34,923 bases of DNA from Nitrososphaeraceae archaeon (lineage in GTDB: Archaea > Thermoproteota > Nitrososphaeria > Nitrososphaerales > Nitrososphaeraceae): positions 1 through 34,923 of the forward strand of contig WHTU01000035.1 in assembly GCA_009377575.1 (NCBI GenBank). Direction: 5' to 3'. Made by a program: the position numbers and the translations under genes. The first letter of the stretch is position 1. Every line of letters begins with the position of its first letter. The notes beneath the pieces were generated by a model that was not told the origin of the DNA, did no database searches, and saw nothing but the letters and a program-made list of their open reading frames with translations. This document shows, one piece after another, positions 8,858 to 18,181 of this stretch.

Positions 8858-10432
8858 GGTGTTGTTTGATGATATAGAGATGAATGAGTTGGTATGTCAG
8901 CAATTTTTTTGAGCTCTAAAGAAGCATCAAGTTCCAGCCTAGGCCAGAATACCAGCCCGCCACTATCAGCTATACATACAATAACTTCAAAGATAGTACA
9001 TGTTTGGCTTTGGATTAGTTGTATTCGGTAACTAGTACCTAAAGAGATGAAAATATTCCAAGAAGGAAAAAGATGAGTAGGACATAGCTGTCTAGAGCTC
9101 GTACAAATATGGCTTTGCGATTATTATTGGTATGAAAAATGATCGAGATCTTCACAAGATGCAATCTTGTATCCCTCGTCACAAACATTCAGGTTTCCTT
9201 ACATCCCACCACCTGCCTAGGCAGTCAGGTATATGGACTTTCTTCCAATTCCTCCGTTAGCATATTGTACGATTTTCTACCTTAAACAAGGGAGACAGGT
9301 CTAGAGATAATGGCATGATCAGCCATACGCTCCCATAAACTTCACAAGTAGATGTACAGTTAGTAATTTTGCATTCATACAAAAATAATGGGATGGGAAT
9401 CACCTTTTGCAGGTAGGTTGTTTCCGATACGAGCCAGAACCCGTGCCCCATCGATGGATTTCTTTCCATTTCCCGCAGGAAGTTGCCCGTCCTAACAGAA
9501 TTTCCTGAACTAATGCAGTATTAGGTTCTGGTTATGTCTGCTTCATTGTACTTTTGGTACAGCAATGGGAATTGCGCAAAAGGCACATATAAAATATTGT
9601 GTTGGTAATAAAAACTCACTTTAGTAAGAATATCTTGACACAGCTGCTATCTGGAAATACAAGGTCCGCCAATATTGCCGATGATTATTAGAGTCTGACG
9701 CTAAAGGAAGGAAGGCATGTGTAAATGCATTTAATGTAAATTCACTAGGTATGGAAATCCCTCCTTGATCAGTTATAATTCCTTTAGGTTATACTTTCTC
9801 CTACTGGCGTTGAATATGACAACAGTTTTATCTGATAATCCGCGACAGTGATAATATCCAAATCACAATTACTAGCTCTCTGACATAGTAACAGTATCCC
9901 GTCCCGTATTTTCTTGAATATAGAAACTGATTTGCTTCACCAGATCCTTAGAACGATTTACTTTGGTGCTCCTTTCACTGGGGCTAGTTGAATAGGATGG
10001 GCCGAATATCATAGGAAGGCAAGAACTCGCCTCCTTACACGACCCAGTTTGGCTCCACTTAAACGCAAACAAGATGCGTATAGAAACCTAAAAAGCCTAT
10101 TGGTCCAACTGACTGCTCCCTGGGTGTTTAGATTTTGAAACCCCAGACATTATTATCTCATCTAGTAAATGATACTTATTATGAATAATACTTACTGTCT
10201 ATTGTAAGAATTAACAAATTGTTATTAGTTGTTGTACGCAGACGGGTGGCTTTATCGAATTGGCAGGGGGGTATCGTATTCTGCTAACAGATGACATTCC
10301 ATATAGCAAAATAGAATAACAAGTACCCTACACACCTCGGAGTTAAAACAGACTTAGTACTTATATTAGTGATAGTACTTATATTAGATCATGAGTAGCA
10401 ATAGAGATTTTCTTTCGCAACAGTTAATGTGA
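8858..10432. other. Long stretch without recognisable genes
   Basis: About 1.6 kb with stops in all frames. Short open frames on the minus strand at 9257-9469, about 9640-9795 (reading GIITDQGGISIPSEFTLNAF) and 9872-10072 (reading KDLVKQISFYIQENTGRDTV) look coding-like locally but have no convincing start or family. I read this as decayed DNA. No RNA gene was recognised by eye. Confidence 0.4.
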
Positions 10433-10700
10433 ATGGGAATTTATCTTGCAATAACTCTTGCTATTTCTTTTGTGGTACCTTTTCCTTATTCTTTGCCTAT
10501 AATTATTGGTGTAGTGATCATGCTCAGTTTGTTTGTCAGACGGAAGCTGTTTAAGAAAATGGGTACGTCAGGCACTTCTATGTTTGGCCGGATTGGGTTC
10601 AGGTTCTGGGGTACGTTATTACTGCATGAGCTGTGGAGCTAAGCATAATGAAATTGCTTGTCCTAAATGCGGCTCCAAGATGAAAAGAGTTGGTTCTTGA
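10433..10700 (+). pseudogene. Membrane protein with C-terminal zinc ribbon, frameshifted
   Basis: The first frame reads MGIYLAITLAISFVVPFPYS and LPIIIGVVIMLSLFVRRKLF (two membrane helices), then KKMGTSGTSMFG. At GGCCGG (10586-10591) one extra base shifts the frame. Removing one C gives GLGSGSGVRYYCMSCGAKHN, then EIACPKCGSKMKRVGS and TGA 10698-10700. The CxxC-x9-CxxC zinc ribbon with a Gly/Ser linker after two membrane helices is a common small archaeal membrane-protein design. Uncorrected, the first frame runs on to a stop at 10640-10642 and loses the zinc site. It may be a sequencing error in a GC run or a real lesion. Confidence 0.65.
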
Positions 10701-10928
10701 CTGAAGGTTCAAGACGGTTTAGAGCACAACAGGGAGCTAGCCTGGTTCCTGGTAAGCCAAGAGATAGCTAAATGAGCCGGAATTGATAATGGTAGACTAA
10801 ATGGATATGAATTTAAGCATAACGAACTATTATATTGGATCCACAATGGAATTTCATCTTTGTTTTAATGATCATAGAGTATATGCATTTGGAAAAGATT
10901 ATTCCTGATATGAATGAAATGATTGGCC

Positions 10929-11105
10929 ATGACCGTAATCCTTTCTTTTAAATCTGTAGATAGAGTTTTAAGTCGTCTCTCAAAAGGTCGCCATTCCGTA
11001 TATGCCGATGTGTATGATTATAAACAAGTCGATTTGCTCACCAGAGTGATCGTTAACTTGCCTAATGTCGTCGAAATTGAGGAATTGAAAGTGCAGGTTT
11101 TATGA
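10929..11105 (+). CDS. Small hypothetical protein (58 residues)
   Basis: The ATG at 10929 opens MTVILSFKSVDRVLSRLSKG, then RHSVYADVYDYKQVDLLTRV and a C-terminal NLPNVVEIEELKVQVL. A TTG at 10923 is an alternative. The alternating strand-helix pattern looks folded. I do not recognise the family. It precedes the DsrE gene by 150 bases, which contain that gene's own promoter, so co-transcription is doubtful. Confidence 0.4.
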   Translation: MTVILSFKSVDRVLSRLSKGRHSVYADVYDYKQVDLLTRVIVNLPNVVEIEELKVQVL

Positions 11106-11230
11106 AGCAACTCGCATTTTTTGGTAACAATTCTTGTTTACATTGAAGGTTCTTCCCGAAAGGTGTTCCCTAAATAGCTGAATCATACATTCAATTAACG
11201 CTACGAGATGTATTAACTAGACATATTTCA

Positions 11231-11242
11231 TTGTAGTATATC
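11231..11242 (+). promoter_or_regulatory. TATA box of the DsrE-TusA operon
   Basis: The element tgtagtatatcg is centred about 24 bases before the ATG at 11259. This fits an archaeal TATA box directing transcription at or near the start codon. Confidence 0.45.
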
Positions 11243-11258
11243 GAAACTTATTTTAGTA

Positions 11259-11672
11259 ATGAGCGGCTTTGTCAGATTCATGACTCAAGAAGGGGATCAA
11301 CAAGAAGTTCATCTGGTCCTTGCGTCTAATGATCCTGGAAGAGCCTATTCTGCGCTGGTACTTGCATTAGGTACGGCAACCATGGGAGCAAAATGCAAAC
11401 TGTACTGTACCATGGGCGGACTAGATATTGTAAAAAAAGATGGTGCATCAAAGATAACGATGCCGGGTGCACCACCATTAGACAAATATTTGCATGATGC
11501 CATTGACGCAGGTGTACAAGTTACTGCTTGTGGACCATCAAAGGAAATGCTGTTACAAATGGGAATTACTTCCGATAATCTAGAACAAGGAGTGGGGTTT
11601 GAAGATGTAATTGGGTTTCTAAATGCAGCATTGCCAGCATCAAAGAAGGGAGGGATGGTTTTATTTATATAG
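11259..11672 (+). CDS. DsrE/DsrF-family sulfur-relay protein
   Basis: A small alpha/beta protein of the DsrE/TusD/DsrE2 class that carries sulfur as a Cys persulfide. It begins MSGFVRFMTQEGDQQEVHLV. The family pattern is visible: a first strand LVLASNDPGRAYSALVLALG, a second segment GAKCKLYCTMGGLDIVKK, and AGVQVTACGPSKEMLLQMGI with Cys in the position used by DsrE2-type proteins. The C-terminal GVGFEDVIGFLNAALP helix is also typical. Length (137) is normal. It lies 37 bases before a TusA-like gene on the same strand, so both form an operon. Dissimilatory sulfur oxidation genes are not seen here; a role in sulfur transfer for tRNA or cofactor thiolation is an inference. Confidence 0.88.
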   Translation: MSGFVRFMTQEGDQQEVHLVLASNDPGRAYSALVLALGTATMGAKCKLYCTMGGLDIVKKDGASKITMPGAPPLDKYLHDAIDAGVQVTACGPSKEMLLQMGITSDNLEQGVGFEDVIGFLNAALPASKKGGMVLFI

Positions 11673-11709
11673 CCAATTGTTCAATTGATACTAGTCCGGA
11701 AAGTAAAAT

Positions 11710-12027
11710 ATGCAAACTCAATTGAAGATAGTAATAGATGGATCCCCTTCTGCTGGTTTATTGCTGAGGTATAATATAGTAAAATTGATAGACACTAGAG
11801 GAATGGCTTGTCCTTATCCATCATTTGAATCGGTCAAAGCTATGAGTAAACTCAACGATGTTAACGATGGTTGCATCGAAGTCATTACAGACAATGAAGA
11901 ATCTGCTTTTAAATCGATACCAAGTGTTTGTCAAAGACGAAATTGGCAATTTTTGGTACTGGAAAAAGCTAAAGAATTGTGGTTGGTCAGGATTGCTTCC
12001 TTTCGGGGCAATTCGGATCATAAATAA
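11710..12027 (+). CDS. TusA-like sulfurtransferase
   Basis: TusA/SirA-family proteins pass sulfur through a Cys in a CPxP motif. Here the motif is MACPYPSFESVKAMSKL, preceded by the usual LIDTRG strand and followed by IEVITDNEESAFKSIPSVCQ and RRNWQFLVLEKAKELWLVRI. All core elements of the ~75-residue TusA fold are present. The first ~25 residues (MQTQLKIVIDGSPSAGLLLR) are an extension, so a later start is possible but no good internal ATG precedes the core. It is the second gene of a two-gene operon with the DsrE-like protein, the likely partner in persulfide transfer. Confidence 0.88.
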   Translation: MQTQLKIVIDGSPSAGLLLRYNIVKLIDTRGMACPYPSFESVKAMSKLNDVNDGCIEVITDNEESAFKSIPSVCQRRNWQFLVLEKAKELWLVRIASFRGNSDHK

Positions 12028-12162
12028 CACAACCCTCGGCTATCAATAGTAGCATGCTTATCTCTTACTATATGCAACCCATTCTTCCCTTTTTTCTTCC
12101 AATCATTATTAATGTCATTCGATTAGAGTCTAGTTTGAGGGCTCTAAGCTAGCGCCGGAGGA

Positions 12163-12252
12163 ATGACCTTGGGGGAAAAAGCTTTGGAATCCTTATACAA
12201 ACTGGGAAGAATGGGAGATAGAATCATAGGAAATGGTAATTTTCTGTCGTGA
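12163..12252 (+). CDS. Short ORF overlapping the zinc-ribbon gene
   Basis: From the ATG at 12163 the frame encodes MTLGEKALESLYKLGRMGDR and IIGNGNFLS, ending inside the following gene (overlap 12233-12252). A GGAGG lies immediately before the ATG, too close for normal spacing. A matching peptide (GKDAWEYLYELSG) precedes copy 1 of the zinc ribbon, but ends earlier. It could be a translationally coupled leader peptide or the remnant of an N-terminal domain. Confidence 0.3.
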   Translation: MTLGEKALESLYKLGRMGDRIIGNGNFLS

Positions 12253-12373
12253 ATGTCTCGCAAGTAGTGAGCAAGAAATAGTAAATATGAGAACAAATAT
12301 CGGTGATGTATTGTGTCAATCGTGCTTTGAGAAAAGGTTAGATGAATGGGCTGAGTCAAATAAGGAGGACTGA
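12233..12373 (+). CDS. Tiny zinc-ribbon protein (46 residues), copy 2
   Basis: ATG at 12233, TGA at 12371-12373. It begins MVIFCRECLASSEQEIVNMR and ends with VLCQSCFEKRLDEWAESNK plus ED. Both CxxC pairs and the C-terminal EKRLDEWA helix match the copy at 6017-6142, with many differences between the pairs, which supports selection on a real protein. An 85-base stretch around the second Cys pair is the most similar part at the DNA level. A following micro-frame (12377-12445, MTKDEFKERTFESKGFNLSP) may be a separate remnant. Function unknown. Confidence 0.6.
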   Translation: MVIFCRECLASSEQEIVNMRTNIGDVLCQSCFEKRLDEWAESNKED

Positions 12374-12505
12374 GAAATGACTAAGGATGAGTTTAAGGAA
12401 AGAACCTTCGAGTCAAAAGGCTTCAATCTATCTCCTGAAGAATGATTGCCATCGATGATCAGGAAGCCTTAAGAAGAGACAGGCCCTAGCTTTGGGGAAA
12501 AACAG

Positions 12506-12703
12506 ATGGCCATTTCACCATTTATAGATATTTTTTCGATTACCTGTGACGCGATTGATTGCAAAGAGAGCGCCGAGTATGAAAGGGAAATTACAGTCCT
12601 AGATGTGTTTAACGAACCATTCACATTCACTGGTTACTTTTATGAAATCCACAAGGATGGAGCGCGCACTGCTTGGGATAAATTGCGGGTCTCCGAGGAA
12701 TGA
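12506..12703 (+). CDS. Small hypothetical protein with a Cys pair
   Basis: The ATG at 12506 opens MAISPFIDIFSITCDAIDCK, then ESAEYEREITVLDVFNEPFT and a C-terminus with GARTAWDKLRVSEE. The CDAIDC motif and the neighbouring acidic strand could bind a metal alone or as a dimer. The last residues (DKLRVSEE) also resemble the segment just before the next frame's start in the intact cysteine hydrolase (YDKLGMNIE), so the 3' end could instead belong to that decayed gene through a frame change. Confidence 0.4.
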   Translation: MAISPFIDIFSITCDAIDCKESAEYEREITVLDVFNEPFTFTGYFYEIHKDGARTAWDKLRVSEE

Positions 12704-12705
12704 AG

Positions 12706-13077
12706 ATGAGAAAGGATCGGCAAGTAATCCCCGCAATTCAAGAACTGATTAGATTTTGTAGAAAACAGGGCATACCGATATTTTAGACTCAGGCGATTCG
12801 TGAACCTAGCGGAATTGATCTATTAATTAATGATCACAGTGTCTTGTCTAGAGCAAGAGAAGAAAGATTAGAAAAGTTTCCGATCTGTGTGAGAGGAACA
12901 TGGGATGCAGATATAATAGACGAAATCAAGCCTACATACGAGGATCACATAATAATTAAAAGGCGCGATTCTGCTTTTCAAGATACTGAATTAAGAGTGT
13001 GGTTACGAAGCGCAAGAATAAATGCACTCATTTTTTGTGGAATTTCTCAAACCAGGAACCGTCTTGGAAATAACTAA
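12706..13077 (+). pseudogene. Truncated paralogue of the cysteine hydrolase
   Basis: The frame reads QVIPAIQELIRFCRKQGIPI, F, then TAG (12784-12786) where the intact gene has Tyr, then TQAIREPSGIDLL, later IIDEIKPTYEDHIIIKRRDS and ELRVWLRSARINALIFCGIS before diverging to a stop at 13077. This aligns almost residue for residue with the middle of the enzyme at 6544-7182. It keeps the catalytic Lys but lacks the N-terminal Asp segment and everything from the catalytic Cys on. It has therefore lost activity. A hairpin lies 25 bases after the stop. Confidence 0.8.
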
Positions 13078-13101
13078 ACTCATATTTTTCCATGATACTA
13101 A

Positions 13102-13124
13102 CCGCTAGGATTACTAACTAGCGG
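13102..13124. repeat. Inverted repeat (7-base arms)
   Basis: CCGCTAG and CTAGCGG are separated by nine bases (gattactaa) and form a perfect hairpin after the truncated hydrolase. No T-run follows, so termination is uncertain. Confidence 0.4.
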
Positions 13125-13371
13125 CATCATTCAGTAGGAATGGCGATCTGGCAGTAAGAAGGCTACGAATTATCCCCACCCGTTCTTTTTCTGGAAGGAG
13201 TTTCGGCGAAACTAGATTGTGTTAACATGCAAATATCTGAGTCTAAGACTGCATCCTCAAACCTAGTAATCTCTTTAGATTCTATACTATACGACATGAG
13301 GCGTATTGTTAAAATACTATGCTGACTTTAGAGATAGAGGATGTATATGCACATTGATCAAATGATCGGCT

Positions 13372-13990
13372 TTGATAATCGTGATGGTTGGCTCACAGCA
13401 AGACCATGCGAGAGAAGTATTCGCACAACCCACTAATGATAGTACAGCAACAATGGGTATACAGAACCAATCTGTTTCTTACTTTGACAACGCATCTGGT
13501 TACCTCGTATCTCCATTAACGGACAGATTCTTTAAGAGTGATTTAAAGACCTTAACTGTTAATATTAACTACTTGGCATAACAAAGTCAGAATGAACAGC
13601 CAGCCAGAATGTTTCTAACAGCGCCAGGAGATAGATTAATGGTAAACATTCCAGAGTCATGGGTAACAGAGTCATGCTGCTGCTACCTTAGGTCGCAGAC
13701 ATCATTGATATACCCAGACGGCATGGTTATGATAATGTCACTTTGCTTCATTAAGAAACCCCTCAGTATAGATAATGCAGATAATGTATCTGAGCGAAAT
13801 TAGAATAGATTACGAGTATCACTTTTGTCGTTACTACGGAAGGTATTTTTACTGTCTGATGTATTATCAGATAGTTTTGTGCCTGTAGTATACCTTAACG
13901 CGTTTGGTGATACTCTTATACCAAGTAATGGCTGATTTAGCGCTGTCAACCTATCGGCAGCCATTGACGGTACTACAAAAGCATCAATGC
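13372..13990 (+). pseudogene. Decayed exported protein gene
   Basis: A plus frame from about 13380 reads SQQDHAREVFAQPTNDSTAT and then GIQNQSVSYFDNASGYLVSP, ending NINYLA at 13579-13581. The VSYFDNASGYLV segment resembles the mature N-terminus of exported dienelactone-hydrolase-like proteins of this group, but the catalytic part is absent. Further coding-like pieces follow in other phases: MFLTAPGDRLMVNIPESW from 13609, and SFVPVVYLNAFGDTLIPSNG, TGA, FSAVNLSAAIDGTTKASM up to about 13997. They may be remains of the same or of a second gene. Family assignment is tentative. Confidence 0.35.
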
Positions 13991-14095
13991 AGTAATCATG
14001 TCTTAAAATTTTCCCTGATCCTTGCCAATGAATTCTTAAGAGGCAAAGGTTGGAAAGGAGCAAGGCGTATGAGCGTTCCGATCGATAAGTGACCA

Positions 14096-14326
14096 TTGAA
14101 GGTCTATATTCTAGTTTTTACATATGCAGAAAAATATGAAGGCAGTGGAACTGAATGTTACATTGAGGGTGTATTTTCTAGCAAACAGCTGGCAGAAGGT
14201 TACAAACAAAAATTAATTGAAGATGAAATAAGTAGAAACCTGTCTGAAAATCGAAGTTTCGACTATGAGGAAAGCAAGAGAATGAGGAATCGACAATTGC
14301 AAATAGCAGAATTCGAAATAGTTTAG
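14096..14326 (+). CDS. Conserved-looking hypothetical protein (76 residues)
   Basis: Starts at the TTG 14096 (MKVYILVFTYAEKYEGSGTE), then CYIEGVFSSKQLAEGYKQKL and a basic C-terminus ending QLQIAEFEIV. The strand-helix-helix-strand pattern with KVYIL at the start resembles small stand-alone proteins of the DUF7336 type (a guess). There is no signal peptide. No other start is available, since a stop lies just upstream. Confidence 0.5.
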   Translation: MKVYILVFTYAEKYEGSGTECYIEGVFSSKQLAEGYKQKLIEDEISRNLSENRSFDYEESKRMRNRQLQIAEFEIV

Positions 14327-14597
14327 GGGTTTAGCAAGATTGTCGGCAAAGATATTCCAGTACGGATATGAAAATTGTAGTCTGCTCAATCAAATTGATC
14401 TGACTTACTCGATAACTCTGAAAATCTTATCACCTTTTCAGCTGACTGCTATAATGACAAGATACTCCAAAGTGTGCTTATCGGTTCTAAATAAAACTCT
14501 GTACCTTGTCTGTCCTCACGAGCCAGGTAAACGTCGCCGCAAGGGATGAAGGTTTCCTATCTAGAGCACAAATCAAATTGCAAGAAGAATTGTATGT

Positions 14598-14606
14598 ATG
14601 TATATA
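14598..14606 (+). promoter_or_regulatory. TATA box of the His-rich protein gene
   Basis: tgtatatat lies about 30 bases before the ATG at 14633, consistent with a leaderless archaeal transcript and supporting that start. Confidence 0.45.
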
Positions 14607-14632
14607 TACTAATGTTCTATTACATTATTATA

Positions 14633-15046
14633 ATGATCAAGAATAACTTCATAACTCTTGGGATAGGAGCCATCTTTTTATTGCCAGTCAGTATTGTCTT
14701 GACTCAATTCTCTAATCCAGTAGCCGTGGCGCAGTCTGAGACTACCTTGGCAGAGAGAGTCACCTCCTATCTGGGACAAGCTGAATCGGCAGTAACTGCT
14801 GGAAATACGACAGAAGCTTCCGACAAACTAGGACTTGCTATTGCTGAGATGACTAATCTCCTGGGAGAGATCACTTCAGATAACGGAAGACATAATGATA
14901 CGCATACCCACACTATAACGCATAATGATAAGACTACGCACATAACTCACACACATCCTCACCACCAAGATCATCACCATGGCGATTGGACCTCTCACCA
15001 TCATATATTCAATCCAAGTCATTGTAAACCGGGATTGATGTGCTGA
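14633..15046 (+). CDS. Exported histidine-rich protein
   Basis: The start is placed at the ATG 14633 (MIKNNFITLGIGAIFLLPVS), 137 residues, because a signal peptide begins there and a TATA box lies at the right distance; the frame is open back to 14546. After the signal peptide (cleavage near VAVAQS), residues about 38-85 form an amphipathic helical domain (AERVTSYLGQAESAVTAGNT). The rest is rich in His and Thr: THTHTITHNDKTTHITHTH, then HPHHQDHHHGDWTSHHH and a C-terminal CKPGLMC. Such tails bind Ni, Cu or Zn. A copper-scavenging or storage role at the cell surface is a plausible inference, as ammonia oxidation is copper-dependent. Confidence 0.75.
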   Translation: MIKNNFITLGIGAIFLLPVSIVLTQFSNPVAVAQSETTLAERVTSYLGQAESAVTAGNTTEASDKLGLAIAEMTNLLGEITSDNGRHNDTHTHTITHNDKTTHITHTHPHHQDHHHGDWTSHHHIFNPSHCKPGLMC

Positions 15047-15079
15047 GATAGATTAAATGCACAACTGGGGTCTACTCAC

Positions 15080-15097
15080 TCATCTTTCTTTTTTTCC
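15080..15097 (+). terminator. T-rich terminator after the His-rich gene
   Basis: The stretch ctttctttttttccg about 40 bases after the stop fits an archaeal T-tract terminator. Confidence 0.45.
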
Positions 15098-15401
15098 GTC
15101 CTCATCAAAAGACATAAGGATAACTAGTTATCTTTAATTTAGCCATTGTTGAAAATCATCATTTACTATGCAAAGCTTGTTCATGATGTTTGCTGTCACA
15201 ATAATTAGATATGGAAATGGATTCGTTCCCACAATTGATGGAATATCTGCATTTATTCTCCCTTCATTTAGATTTGTATTTGAATCTAGATCCTAGCTAT
15301 TTCAACTATCAATTGGGCATGAAGAGAGAATTTTTAAATCGGTCTTTGCGTTATTATTACCAGTAAATCCAAAGTAAATTTAAGGATCACACCGGTTCAA
15401 G
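15098..15401. other. Intergenic region between convergent genes
   Basis: A 37-codon plus frame at 15183-15296 (MMFAVTIIRYGNGFVPTIDG) is the only open stretch; I do not consider it supported. Confidence 0.35.
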
Positions 15402-16025
15402 TCATCTTCCCCAGTCAAAAGTATGTCTTGTTGTATTTCTGCTCCTTTTCCGATCTATAATTGCAATTATGGTCCCTGCAATAAGTGTTATCGCTCCTAT
15501 GATGAAAATTATTCCTCCAGCTGCGACTCCCATAATAGCATCTAAGTTAACTCGTCCATCTTCTCCTGAAATAGGCAGAAACCCAAATAAACTCCTGACA
15601 GTTACTCTCTCTGTTCCTAGATTTGAAAGAGTAAGTGTATATATTCCCTCTGTTTCAGGCTTAAAAGTTGTAAGTAGATCGCTTTGAGTATGTTCACTTA
15701 ATTGGTTCTTGTTTATTACCAGGCCATCAGGACTAACTACAAGCTGTTCTACAGTTGGCCGTTCAGAGGGAGATTGATTACTCGTATCGATGTTACTGTC
15801 AACGTCAGACTCCATATGTAATGCAACTGATACAGGCCGGTCTATAGTATCTATTTCAAGTGTATGGTTTACGGATTCGGAAGGTTCAATTTCAACGGTA
15901 TCTAAAACAGTGGTTTCATCTAGGAGTGTGCTAGCCATACCTATGCCATATACGACTGTCAAAGCTATTCCTACAACGAATAACGAAGCACCTGCAATTA
16001 ATATTATGTATCCCCTTTTTAACAT
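15402..16025 (-). CDS. Two-TM membrane protein with external beta-rich domain
   Basis: The protein (207 residues) begins MLKRGYIILIAGASLFVVGI, a first membrane helix (residues 7-28). An external domain of about 125 residues follows, with Ser/Thr-rich beta strands such as GIYTLTLSNLGTERVTVRSL. A second helix (about 165-190, AAGGIIFIIGAITLIAGTII) leads to a basic tail RKRSRNTTRHTFDWGR. The two-helix, external-domain design with a Gly-rich second helix is common among uncharacterised thaumarchaeal envelope proteins. No motif gives a function. The basic tail places both ends inside. It stands alone, convergent with the His-rich gene. Confidence 0.7.
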   Translation of the reverse strand: MLKRGYIILIAGASLFVVGIALTVVYGIGMASTLLDETTVLDTVEIEPSESVNHTLEIDTIDRPVSVALHMESDVDSNIDTSNQSPSERPTVEQLVVSPDGLVINKNQLSEHTQSDLLTTFKPETEGIYTLTLSNLGTERVTVRSLFGFLPISGEDGRVNLDAIMGVAAGGIIFIIGAITLIAGTIIAIIDRKRSRNTTRHTFDWGR

Positions 16026-16039
16026 GTAAATAGTAGGCG

Positions 16040-16815
16040 TAAAGGGTTACTTTACTTTAGCTAAGCCAAGGTTTACCTTGGTATTCCATCAATCTGTGAG
16101 GGAGCTGGTGGGCTCAACAATTTCGCGTGATCACTCACGTGATTTCTCCAATCAAGCAATACGGCATCTGGCAAATGTCAAGTCTAAGTTTGCCTTCCTA
16201 TCATAGTGCTCCTCCTTTGCAATGCATAGTTTTTGATTGTTTACTTGATCTGTATATGTTGTTGATCTAACAAACCCGGTAGTAGAGGCTTTCCCCTCAT
16301 AAGGGTAAAAATTGTAGCTTGTCGGACAGTAACAATGACATTTCTGCGGCAAAGCCTACATAAAAATATGATGCTCTATCGATCTTTTGGTTATGGGTCT
16401 CACTTGCCCAATTGAAATGGCGTCAGTGGTTTGTCTGAGCTTTGTTCTTGTATTTTAAGCGTGGGTTTTGCTCGTAATCGGTACCCAGACTTTGCATAGC
16501 CTAGGTACATGTTTATAATAAATGAACGTGGTTGTTAAGTTATGACGGCTAAGTATACACCGCAGATCCAGGGCGATGAGAATGCAGGCAGCACTGCATC
16601 ATAGCAAGCAAGCAACTAAAATCAGCAATTCTAGATGTTGACAGGGCCAGTCATCTGTGCTGATGTTTGCTCTTCTTTTTTTTATTTGTCGCCGCTGGTA
16701 TTTGGTTAAGATTTTGATTTCTAGGCTAATTGCGATATCAGTGTTATCAATTACGGATACAACCGGAGACAGGATAGTGGCTACCGTTAATGACTCACAT
16801 GGAATACCATTATGA
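16040..16815. repeat. Diverged long repeat, copy 2 (partner at 1391-1690)
   Basis: Matches copy 1 in three ordered blocks (16043-16176, 16525-16543, 16738-16785). Between blocks one and two, copy 2 has about 350 bases and copy 1 only about 10. Copy 2 also contains a perfect 16-base inverted repeat CCAAGGTTTACCTTGG (16066-16081) not present in copy 1. The copy begins 15 bases upstream of the two-TM gene, so it could include that gene's promoter. Near its right end the plus strand reads ITDTTGDRIVATVNDSHGIP, a YVTN-like beta-propeller pattern, and copy 1 has the related ITDTARDRIVGT. Confidence 0.6.
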
Positions 16816-17416
16816 ATGAGTCTGCGGCGAAGTTAAAGTTTTGAATAAACCCACTGTCGCCAAGTTATCTATCCCTGTAGCTTTCAAAATAGAAGTACTA
16901 TCCACGTAATCGTATCTCCAAGTTACGAAGTGCTCCTAGAACAAAAGGTAGCTCAATTTAGCAAAAGAGTTGTAATTCTTGTGCCGCAAGAAGTTTGCTT
17001 AATATTGTATTTGCGTCCCTTTATTTTGGAAGGAGTGTCTAGGTTTGACATTTTTATGGTAACCTTGATAAGGATACTCGAAAATCTGCATTTTCAATCC
17101 AGATAGAAGTATGAAAATATGTATCACACACTATAGATATTTTCCGCAAACTGCTCTTTGGGAAGTTTTAGTATCCAGCGTTAAAAGATATGTTTTTGAT
17201 TCTTGTGGGGCTACCGATCTATTTAAGCTGCCCTGCAGATTTTGCATATCGATTATTTCATCAATCTTATGGTGGTATTTACTGGCAGTAGCAGAAGTTC
17301 CGATCAGCTTAATGGAATAGGGCTCTTCTGCGTTTATTGCCAGATCACCCTACTACAGTACTAATAGTATTAGTATTGTAATCACGTAAGCGTGCAATGC
17401 AAAGTGCGGGCATTAT
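16816..17416. other. Intergenic region with weak frames
   Basis: A plus frame around 16830-16910 reads VKVLNKPTVAKLSIPVAFKI without a start. A 69-codon frame at 17111-17320 has no family resemblance. I support neither as a gene. Confidence 0.35.

Positions 17417-18181
<765 letters not shown>

Noticed and set aside
15385-15420. GGTTCAAGTC as a possible tRNA T-arm
   Set aside because: No acceptor stem, D-arm or anticodon arm could be matched around it; the sequence lies at the end of the two-TM gene.
15469-16029. Plus-strand open frames opposite the two-TM protein
   Set aside because: They mirror the minus-strand codons of the membrane protein and have no start signals; the minus frame has clear membrane helices.
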